64,000 bases of DNA from NCBI RefSeq assembly GCF_963360655.1, contig NZ_OY725712.1, positions 1,116,001 to 1,180,000 on the forward strand. The letters run 5' to 3'. The notes under the pieces were generated by a model. The model saw only the letters and a program-made list of their open reading frames with translations. It was not told the DNA's origin and did no database searches. Both the position numbers and the translations under genes were made by a program. Shown here in pieces: positions 57,565 to 64,000 of this stretch. This stretch comes from Collinsella aerofaciens (lineage in GTDB: Bacteria > Actinomycetota > Coriobacteriia > Coriobacteriales > Coriobacteriaceae). The stretch's first letter is position 1; every line of letters starts with the position of its first letter.

Positions 57565-58365
57565 GTGGGATTTCGCGACGTTAAGCGTTCTAAGAGCGCA
57601 AAAGACACGCGTATCATTGCAATCATCAATCAAAAAGGCGGCGTCGGTAAGTCAACGACGGCCGTAAACCTTGCAGCAGCACTGGGTGAGCAGGGTCGTA
57701 AGACACTGATTGTCGATTTTGATCCGCAGGGAAACAGCACCAGTGGATTCGGAATTGAAAAAGAAGACCTTGATCACTGCATCTATGATGCATTGTTGAA
57801 TGATGTGCCGGCAGAATCGCTTGTTCTTGATACAAATTGTAAAAAGGTATTCGTTATTCCGGCTACAATTCAACTTGCAGGCGCGGAAATTGAGCTCGTA
57901 AGCGCAATTGCTCGTGAAACCCGCCTCAAAGATTTGCTTGAGCCGATTCAGGACGAGTTTGACTTTATTTTCATTGACTGTCCTCCTTCGCTCGGCCTGC
58001 TTACTATCAACGCTTTGACCGCAGCAGACAGCGTTTTGATTCCGATCCAGTGCGAATATTACGCACTCGAGGGCGTTACGAAGCTGCTTGAGTCAATGAA
58101 GATGGTCAAATCACGGCTGAACAAGGGCTTAGACACCTATGGTGTGCTTATGACCATGTATGACTCGCGTACTTCACTATCGAATCAGGTTGTTGAGGAG
58201 GTTCAATCGTACTTTGGTGATAAGGCGTTTAAGACGCTAATCCCCCGTACGGTTAAAATCTCCGAAGCTCCGTCTTTTGGAGAACCGGTAATTACCTATG
58301 CACCTCAAAATAAGGGTGCAAAAGCATATATGAACCTTGCAAAAGAGGTGATCAAGCGTGCCTAG
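57565..58365 (+). CDS. parA: ParA/Soj chromosome partitioning ATPase, GTG start
   Basis: 266 residues. Deviant Walker A INQKGGVGKSTTAVNL, Walker B-like FDFIFIDCPPSLG, and the A' motif with DFDPQGN. AGGAGG lies 4-9 bases before GTG 57565. It moves ParB-bound origins. Overlaps parB by 8 bases. Confidence 0.97.
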   Translation: MGFRDVKRSKSAKDTRIIAIINQKGGVGKSTTAVNLAAALGEQGRKTLIVDFDPQGNSTSGFGIEKEDLDHCIYDALLNDVPAESLVLDTNCKKVFVIPATIQLAGAEIELVSAIARETRLKDLLEPIQDEFDFIFIDCPPSLGLLTINALTAADSVLIPIQCEYYALEGVTKLLESMKMVKSRLNKGLDTYGVLMTMYDSRTSLSNQVVEEVQSYFGDKAFKTLIPRTVKISEAPSFGEPVITYAPQNKGAKAYMNLAKEVIKRA

Positions 58366-59263
58366 TGTAAAGAAACGTGGCGGATTGGGACGTGGACTCA
58401 ATGCTTTGGTCTCAGAGGCCGAGTATGAGACCGGCGGTTCGGCTGCATCGGCTTCAAATGCCGCATCTGAAACAAAACTACCTATTGAGGATATCGTTCC
58501 CAACCCTAATCAGCCGCGAATTCACTTTAACGAAACTGAACTTCGCGAGTTGAGCGAGTCAATCCAAGAACATGGCGTTTTGCAGCCGCTTTTGGTTCGC
58601 AAACATGGAAACGGCTATGAGATCATCGCTGGTGAGCGTCGTTACCAGGCGTCAAAGCTTGCTGGCCTTGAAGAATTGCCAGTCATCATTAAAGAGGTAA
58701 ATGATGAAGAGATGCTGGCTCTTGCTCTTATCGAAAACCTTCAGCGTTCTGATCTGAATCCCGTCGAAGAGGCTAAGGGCTATCGCCAACTCATTGATGC
58801 CAGCGGGATGACCCAGGAGGCATTGTCCAAGGCAGTAAGCAAGTCACGCTCTGCAATTACAAACTCGCTGCGTCTTCTCGATCTCCCCGAAGTAGTTCAG
58901 CAGATGATTTTTGAGGGTAAACTTACTGCTGGTCATGCACGTGCGATTCTTGCAGTTCCCTATGAGGACGCGCGTATTCGACTTGCAGAGAAAGTTGTTA
59001 CAGAGGGCCTTTCCGTAAGAGCGACAGAAAATCTTGCTCCGTTGTTTTCTGCCGGAGAGACACCTAAGACGCCGAGGCCTGCAACGCCTCAGTCTTTTAA
59101 AAAGGCTGCCCGCGCGCTTCGTCAGGTTTTTAATACCAACGTGCGTGTGAAGAGCTCGCGTGGAAAGAATAAGATTGAGATTGAGTTTAAAGACGAGGAA
59201 GAGCTCTCTCGTATTCTTGGCGAAATGATTCAGTTTGATCAAGGAGGCCAAGATGAGGAATAA
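58358..59263 (+). CDS. parB: ParB/Spo0J centromere-binding protein, GTG start
   Basis: 301 residues. The GLGRGLNALVSE start that docks ParA, the CTP-binding domain with IVPNPNQPRIHF, GERRYQASKLAGL and ENLQRSDLNPVEEA, the helix-turn-helix (TQEALSKAVSKSRSAITNSLRLL) and a C-terminal dimer domain. GAGGTGA precedes GTG 58358. It binds the three parS sites just upstream of parA. Confidence 0.97.
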   Translation: MPSVKKRGGLGRGLNALVSEAEYETGGSAASASNAASETKLPIEDIVPNPNQPRIHFNETELRELSESIQEHGVLQPLLVRKHGNGYEIIAGERRYQASKLAGLEELPVIIKEVNDEEMLALALIENLQRSDLNPVEEAKGYRQLIDASGMTQEALSKAVSKSRSAITNSLRLLDLPEVVQQMIFEGKLTAGHARAILAVPYEDARIRLAEKVVTEGLSVRATENLAPLFSAGETPKTPRPATPQSFKKAARALRQVFNTNVRVKSSRGKNKIEIEFKDEEELSRILGEMIQFDQGGQDEE

Positions 59264-59507
59264 GATTTTAACAGCGATTGCATTGGTGACGACTGTCGCG
59301 GCTGGTGCCTTTGCTGGCTATAGGATCGCTACAGACGATGAACTTCGAGGTCGTTTGCTTCGTAGCGCGCAAGATATCGTCGATACTTCCAAAAAGAAAA
59401 TGGATGTTATGACAGAAGATGTTGCCATGCGTACTGCTCAGGTAACGAAGAATCCCAAGATTAATCAAGGTTGGGTCAGCAACCAATGGGAAAATGTAGG
59501 CTATTAG
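59253..59507 (+). CDS. Small single-pass membrane protein downstream of parB
   Basis: 84 residues. An N-terminal membrane segment (ILTAIALVTTVAAGAFAGY), then a soluble part with many charged residues. AGGAGG precedes ATG 59253, and it overlaps the parB stop by 11 bases, so it belongs to the parAB operon. YtxH-like in shape, but I do not recognise a family. Confidence 0.8.
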   Translation: MRNKILTAIALVTTVAAGAFAGYRIATDDELRGRLLRSAQDIVDTSKKKMDVMTEDVAMRTAQVTKNPKINQGWVSNQWENVGY

Positions 59508-59535
59508 GTACCTAACAATTACTCAGCATATTTTG

Positions 59536-59577
59536 AGGGGTCCTTGTCTGATTCATGAGACAAGGACCCCTTATTTT
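59536..59577 (+). terminator. Terminator of the parAB operon
   Basis: AGGGGTCCTTGTCT (59536-59549) pairs exactly with AGACAAGGACCCCT (59558-59571), followed by TATTTT. Confidence 0.92.
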
Positions 59578-59587
59578 GGCCGTAAAA

Positions 59588-59597
59588 ATGGGACAGG
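59588..59597. repeat. Isolated GGGACAG core
   Basis: AAATGGGACAGGTAGCAG with no clear flanking stem. Possibly a decayed copy of the family. Confidence 0.4.
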
Positions 59598-59631
59598 TAG
59601 CAGCTGATTCAAAATTAAGGTCAATAAATGA

Positions 59632-59668
59632 AACGACCCCGGTTGCATATTCTGTAACCGGGGTCGTT
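59632..59668 (-). terminator. Terminator after rlmN
   Basis: AACGACCCCGGTT (59632-59644) pairs exactly with 59656-59668 over an 11-base loop. The minus strand continues TTTCATTTATT. Confidence 0.85.
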
Positions 59669-59671
59669 CGA

Positions 59672-59687
59672 TGTTTCACATGAAACG
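59672..59687 (+). other. Degenerate parS-like site
   Basis: TGTTTCACATGAAACG, two mismatches to parS. It lies between the rlmN terminator and the rlmN coding end, outside the parAB operon. Confidence 0.5.
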
Positions 59688-59705
59688 TTTTGGGATGCGA
59701 CTCCC

Positions 59706-60758
59706 CTATGCGTTCTTCTGAACTTTGAAGCGCTGCTTCAGCTGTCCGCAAGCGGCGTCAATATCGTTACCACGGGAGTTACGAATCGTGGTCTCGATGC
59801 CACGGGACTCAAGACGACGCTGAAGATCCTCAACCTTATGAAACGGCGACGGCTTGAGCGGGCTACCCTCGATGTCGTTAAGCTGAATGAGGTTAACGTG
59901 GCACAGCGTTCCCTCGCAGAAGTCGCAGAGCGCCTGCATTTCGGGATTCGTATCGTTGACGCCTTCGATCATGGCATACTCATAGGTCGGGCGGCGGCCG
60001 GTCTTCTCGGTGTAGAGCTGAAGCGCTTCGTGAAGGCGAAGCAGCGTGTACTTCTTAACACCGGGCATGAGCTTATTGCGCGTCGACTGGATGGCGGAAT
60101 GCAGGGAAACGGCAAGCGTGAACTGCTCGGGGATGTCGGCAAATTTGCGAATACCGGGAATAACGCCGCTGGTAGAGACGGTGAGGTGACGAGCGCCGAT
60201 ACCGATGCCATCGGGGTCGTTGAGGATTCGCAGCGCCTTGAGAACCTCGTCGTAGTTGGCAAACGGCTCGCCCTGGCCCATGAAGACAACGCTCGTGGCG
60301 CGCTCGCCAAAGTCGTTGGATACATGAAGTACCTGGTCGACGATCTCTTGAGCGGTCAGAGAGCGCTTGAGGCCGTTGAGACCGGTAGCGCAAAAGGCAC
60401 AGCCCATGCCACAGCCTGCCTGGGTGGAAACGCAGACGGAAAGCTTGTTACGACGGGGCATGCCGACGGTCTCGACGGAAACGCCGTCGTGGTACTCGAG
60501 CAGATACTTGCGAGAGCCATCTTTGGAAACCTGCTTGGTGAGTTCAGTCGGCGTGTCAAAGGCGAAAGCCTCTTTAAGCTGCTCGCGGAAAGCCTTGGGA
60601 AGGTTGGTCATATCGTCAAACGAACAAACGTTCTTCTCAAAGACCCATTCGATGAGCTGCTTCGCGCGGAAGGCGGGCTGGCCAAGCTCGGCCACGAGCT
60701 CGCGAATATCGTTTTGGCTCAAGTCGCGAATGTCCTGAGATTTAGTCCTGGGATTCAT
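59706..60758 (-). CDS. rlmN: Dual-specificity 23S rRNA/tRNA adenine C2-methyltransferase RlmN
   Basis: 350 residues. Radical SAM CGMGCAFC cluster motif, then GLKRSLTAQEIVDQ. It methylates A2503 of 23S rRNA and tRNA A37, using a catalytic Cys near the C-terminus (DIDAACGQL). GAAAGG precedes ATG 60758. Converges on the parAB operon. Confidence 0.96.
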   Translation of the reverse strand: MNPRTKSQDIRDLSQNDIRELVAELGQPAFRAKQLIEWVFEKNVCSFDDMTNLPKAFREQLKEAFAFDTPTELTKQVSKDGSRKYLLEYHDGVSVETVGMPRRNKLSVCVSTQAGCGMGCAFCATGLNGLKRSLTAQEIVDQVLHVSNDFGERATSVVFMGQGEPFANYDEVLKALRILNDPDGIGIGARHLTVSTSGVIPGIRKFADIPEQFTLAVSLHSAIQSTRNKLMPGVKKYTLLRLHEALQLYTEKTGRRPTYEYAMIEGVNDTNPEMQALCDFCEGTLCHVNLIQLNDIEGSPLKPSPFHKVEDLQRRLESRGIETTIRNSRGNDIDAACGQLKQRFKVQKNA

Positions 60759-60773
60759 GGAAGCCTTTCGATT

Positions 60774-60803
60774 TTGGGGAAACGTAGAGGGTATCGCTAC
60801 AAT
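60774..60803 (+). promoter_or_regulatory. ddl promoter
   Basis: TTGGGG (60774-60779), 18 bases, TACAAT (60798-60803), upstream of ddl and divergent from rlmN. Confidence 0.55.
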
Positions 60804-60843
60804 ATGGTATCAGCTGCAGAAATTATAGAGGAGGAGTCTGCCC

Positions 60844-61809
60844 ATGCCGGGTAAAAGCCTAGAGAACATGCACGTAGCGGTCTTGGCGGGCGGTCATTCC
60901 GCTGAGCGCGAGATCTCGCTCAATTCGGGAAAGAACGTCGTGGTTGCCTTGAAGGAGGCCGGCTACACTTCGGTGGAGCTGCTCGACACGGCTGCCGATG
61001 ATTTTATGGTAACCATGGCGACCGGCGGCTTTGACGTGGCGTTTATCGCCATGCACGGTGCCGGCGGCGAGGATGGCGCCATGCAGGGCGCCATGGAGAC
61101 CCTGGGTATCCCCTACACGGCCTCGGGCGTGCTTGCCAGCGCCTGCGGTGCCGACAAGGAGGTCTCTAAGCTCCTGTACGCCAAGGCGGGCATTCCCATT
61201 GCCCCCGGCCTCGCGCTCGAGGTGGGCGATGAAGTCGATATCGATCATATCGTCGAGGTTTGTGGCGAGCGCTGCTTTGTGAAGCCGGCCGTCAACGGTT
61301 CCAGCTATGGCATTTCCCTGGTCCATGAGCCCTCCGAGCTGCCCGCGGCAATCGCCAAGGCGTTTGCGTACGGCGACAAAGTGCTGGTCGAGAAGTGCAT
61401 CGAGGGTACCGAGATCACCGTCGGTGTGTACGGCGAGGACGACGTGCGCGCTCTGCCGATTGTCGAGATTCGCAAACCCGAGGACTGCGAGTTCTACGAT
61501 CTGGACGTGAAATATGTCGACCCTACGGACATCCATCGCATTCCGGCGCAGATTTCACCCGAGAATTACGCTCGCGCTCAGGAGCTTGCCTGTGCTGCTC
61601 ACAAGGCCCTCGGTTGCCTGGGTATCTCGCGCAGCGACTTTATCGTGAGTGAGGACGGCCCCGTTATCCTCGAGACCAATACCATTCCCGGCATGACCGA
61701 TACGTCGCTGTATCCGGACGAGATCCGCCACACCGACGACATGACGTTCCCGCAGGTCTGTGACAGCCTGATTCGTATGGGCCTTCGTCGAGCGGGCATT
61801 GCATGCTAA
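60844..61809 (+). CDS. ddl: D-alanine-D-alanine ligase
   Basis: 321 residues, ATP-grasp. HVAVLAGGHSAEREISLNSG start, MHGAGGEDGAMQGAMETLGI, KPAVNGSSYGISLV, and ILETNTIPGMTDTSLYP. The peptide-specificity region with Ser/Tyr fits D-Ala-D-Ala rather than D-lactate. GAGGAGG precedes ATG 60844. Its last 7 bases overlap the next gene's start. Confidence 0.96.
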   Translation: MPGKSLENMHVAVLAGGHSAEREISLNSGKNVVVALKEAGYTSVELLDTAADDFMVTMATGGFDVAFIAMHGAGGEDGAMQGAMETLGIPYTASGVLASACGADKEVSKLLYAKAGIPIAPGLALEVGDEVDIDHIVEVCGERCFVKPAVNGSSYGISLVHEPSELPAAIAKAFAYGDKVLVEKCIEGTEITVGVYGEDDVRALPIVEIRKPEDCEFYDLDVKYVDPTDIHRIPAQISPENYARAQELACAAHKALGCLGISRSDFIVSEDGPVILETNTIPGMTDTSLYPDEIRHTDDMTFPQVCDSLIRMGLRRAGIAC

Positions 61810-64000
61810 TCGAGGACGCGGTTTCGTCAGGAACGCCGCAGTTTGTCATCGACTCCTATGCCACGCTTGCCGAACGCGCCAAAACGCAGTCCTTCGGCCT
61901 TATCGAGGAAGATGTGATTGTCCTCGATACCGAGACCACAGGTCTTTCGGTGCAGGACAATGAGCTGATCGAGATCTCGGCGGCCCGTCTTTCGGGCCGC
62001 GAGGTCGTCGACCGCTTCGATACCTTCGTGCATCCCAAGCAGCTGATTCCCGCCGAGATCACCGAGCTCACGAGCATTACAAATGCCGATGTGGCAGATG
62101 CCCCGTCGGCCGTTGAGGCCGTAGCCGCTCTCGCCGATTTTGTCGGTGGTTGCCCGGTAATCGCACATAACGCCACGTTCGACCGCTCGTTTATCGAGTC
62201 GGTCAAAGGCGGCGTCAACGTGAGCGATATCTGGATCGATTCGCTGGCGCTGTCGCGCATCGCGCTTCCGCGCCTGGCATCGCACAAGTTGTCTTTTATG
62301 GCCGATCTGTTTGGCTGTGACTCGGTATCACACCGTGCCAATGCCGACGTCGACGCCCTGTGTGGCGTATGGCGCGTGTTGCTCGTGGCGCTCACCGACT
62401 TGCCTCAGGGCCTCATGGCGCGCCTAGCCGACATGCATCCGGATGTGCCTTGGTCCTATCGTCCTATCTTCTCATTCTTGGCAGGGCAGAACCCTGGTTC
62501 TATCTTCTCTCTCAGCGCCGCTCGTGCTGACGTTCTCAAGGCCGATCGCGCCGACGATCGGGTGGACGCCGACGAACTGCCGGTCCTCAAGATGCCGAGT
62601 CGTGAGGAGATTGAGGCAGACTATGCGCCAGGTGGCCTGGTCAATCGCATGTATCCCACCTACGAGCCGCGTGATGAGCAGATCGCGATGGCGCTCGAGG
62701 TCCGCGATGCGCTGGTCACGGGCACTCATCGTGTAATTGAGGCGGGCACGGGCGTCGGCAAATCGATGGCCTATCTGGTGCCTTTTGCCGAGGCAGCGCG
62801 CCGTAACAACATCACGGTTGGTATTGCGACCAAATCGAATAATCTTGCCGACCAGCTCATGTACCATGAGCTGCCAAAACTTGCCGAGCAACTGGACGGT
62901 GGTCTGTCATTTTGCGCTCTCAAGGGGTATGACCACTATCCATGCCTGCGCAAGCTTGAGCGCATGAGCCGCGGCCAGGTCGAGATTACCACCAAGCGCG
63001 ATCCGGCGGACACGCTCACGGCGGTCGCGGTCATTATGGCGTACGTCTGCCAATCAGCCGATGGCGACCTCGACTCGCTCGGCATTCGGTGGCGCAGCGT
63101 CAACCGCCCCGACTTTACGACGGCCTCGCGCGAGTGTGCTCGTCGCCTCTGCCCGTTTTTCCCTGATAAATGTTTGGTCCACGGCGCTCGCCGTCGTGCA
63201 GCGCATGCCGACGTGGTGGTCACCAACCATTCCCTGCTGTTCCGCAATGTCGCGGCCGAGGGCAGGATTTTACCTCCGATTCGTCATTGGGTAATCGACG
63301 AGGCCCATTCCATCGAGCGCGAGGCGCGCCGTCAGTGGGCGCGCGTGGTGTCGGCGGACGAATCACGCGTTCTGTTTGAGCGCCTGGGTGGCTCGAGCAC
63401 CGGTGCGCTAAGCCAGGTCTCCCGTGATTTGGCAACCTCCGAGGGCTCTACGCTCTATCTGGGCCTTACTGCCAAGGCGACGTCGACGGTTGCGCGCGCG
63501 AGCATGGCAATCGCCGACGTGTTCGATGGCGTTCGCGAGCTCGGCCGCCGTGCCCGTGGGGGTTATGACAATGCCAATCTATGGATTGGCCCCGAGCTGC
63601 GCGAATCTGACGACTGGCATGATTTCTTACAGTCGGCCTACGCTGCCATCGACGTATTGGAACAGACTGACAAGAGCGTCGACGCGCTGGTGCAAGCCGT
63701 CGCCGCCGACAAGCCCGAGGTTGTTGTCGACCTGGGTGATATCTCGCGCCGCCTGCACGAGCTGGCCGAGAACCTCAAACTCATCATTGATGGCACCGAT
63801 GAACACTACGTGTATTCGCTGCAGGTCAATCGCAGGCTGCGTGCCGGCGGAGAGTCAATGACCGCAGAGCGCATCGACATTGGCGAGGCCTTGGCAACCG
63901 AGTGGCTGCCCGAGGTTCACACGGCTATCTTTGCCTCGGCGACCATGACGGTGTCCAAAAGCTTCGAACACTTTAACCACGCGGTCGGCCTCGATCGCAT
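61803..64000 (+). CDS. DinG-like helicase with N-terminal exonuclease domain (3' partial)
   Basis: About 732 codons are visible and the end lies beyond the window. The N-terminal 210 residues are a DnaQ-type exonuclease: IVLDTETTGL, AHNATFDRSF and SHRANADVDAL. An XPD/DinG-type helicase follows, with Walker A EAGTGVGKSMAY, DEAH box WVIDEAHSIE, and VVVTNHSLLF. Four Cys (PCLRK, then about 63 residues, then SREC-x4-C-x6-C) match the 4Fe-4S ligands of E. coli DinG. ATG 61803 overlaps the ddl stop. Gram-positive DinG often carries the exonuclease but lacks the cluster, so having both is notable. Role: probably DNA repair or R-loop removal. Confidence 0.9.
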   Translation, partial: MLIEDAVSSGTPQFVIDSYATLAERAKTQSFGLIEEDVIVLDTETTGLSVQDNELIEISAARLSGREVVDRFDTFVHPKQLIPAEITELTSITNADVADAPSAVEAVAALADFVGGCPVIAHNATFDRSFIESVKGGVNVSDIWIDSLALSRIALPRLASHKLSFMADLFGCDSVSHRANADVDALCGVWRVLLVALTDLPQGLMARLADMHPDVPWSYRPIFSFLAGQNPGSIFSLSAARADVLKADRADDRVDADELPVLKMPSREEIEADYAPGGLVNRMYPTYEPRDEQIAMALEVRDALVTGTHRVIEAGTGVGKSMAYLVPFAEAARRNNITVGIATKSNNLADQLMYHELPKLAEQLDGGLSFCALKGYDHYPCLRKLERMSRGQVEITTKRDPADTLTAVAVIMAYVCQSADGDLDSLGIRWRSVNRPDFTTASRECARRLCPFFPDKCLVHGARRRAAHADVVVTNHSLLFRNVAAEGRILPPIRHWVIDEAHSIEREARRQWARVVSADESRVLFERLGGSSTGALSQVSRDLATSEGSTLYLGLTAKATSTVARASMAIADVFDGVRELGRRARGGYDNANLWIGPELRESDDWHDFLQSAYAAIDVLEQTDKSVDALVQAVAADKPEVVVDLGDISRRLHELAENLKLIIDGTDEHYVYSLQVNRRLRAGGESMTAERIDIGEALATEWLPEVHTAIFASATMTVSKSFEHFNHAVGLDR

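Overview
The window looks like a Coriobacteriia chromosome, most likely Collinsella or a close relative. The GC content is high (roughly 60%), most starts have good AGGAGG-type ribosome binding sites, and the origin order is dnaA-dnaN-recF-dciA-gyrB-gyrA on one side and rpmH-rnpA-yidD-yidC-jag-rsmG-parA-parB on the other. The assignment is an inference from gene content and protein style; no rRNA gene is present to settle it.

Layout. 1-5.7 kb (+): the end of glmU, then prs, pth and the nfnAB pair (electron-bifurcating NADH-ferredoxin:NADP oxidoreductase) behind a structured leader. 5.8-9.5 kb (-): a polar amino-acid ABC importer with a Tat-type lipoprotein receptor and a downstream kinase-like gene. 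9.8-12.1 kb (-): yqeY, a PrsA-like foldase and an orphan PTS IIA. 12.3-31.4 kb is dominated by nucleotide synthesis (purN, purM, purF, purE, carB, carA, purD, purA, all -), interrupted by a CmpB-like membrane protein, a MoaE-like protein, a class B sortase, an ABC exporter and a Nudix hydrolase. 31.5-34.8 kb (-): dnaB and the rpsF-ssb-rpsR-rplI operon. 35.3-36.8 kb: two tRNA-Ser genes followed by a predicted PD-(D/E)XK nuclease gene bracketed by two 73-74 nt direct repeats. 37-42.3 kb: a TRIC-family channel, a beta-helix membrane protein, typA, two small unknowns and a BFN-domain protein. 42.5-42.8 kb: tRNA-Ile, Ala, Ile.

43-64 kb is the replication-origin region. gyrA, gyrB, dciA, recF, dnaN, dnaA and an unusual GHKL-ATPase/winged-helix gene run leftwards; rpmH onward runs rightwards. 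The dnaA-dnaN gap holds an AT-rich stretch, five TAA/TAG triplets matching the DnaA-trio pattern and DnaA-box-like sites. A second box-like cluster lies in the gap before rpmH, so the origin looks bipartite as in Bacillus subtilis. Three perfect parS sites precede parA-parB. The window ends inside a helicase gene with an exonuclease domain and a probable 4Fe-4S cluster.

Two kinds of dispersed non-coding structure recur between genes. One is a REP-like family built around GGGACAG, at least eleven copies, usually flanked by a short stem. The other is a set of very long, perfect hairpins with 18-34 bp stems and unrelated arm sequences, two of which share a similar loop. No transposase, CRISPR array, prophage or rRNA gene was seen.
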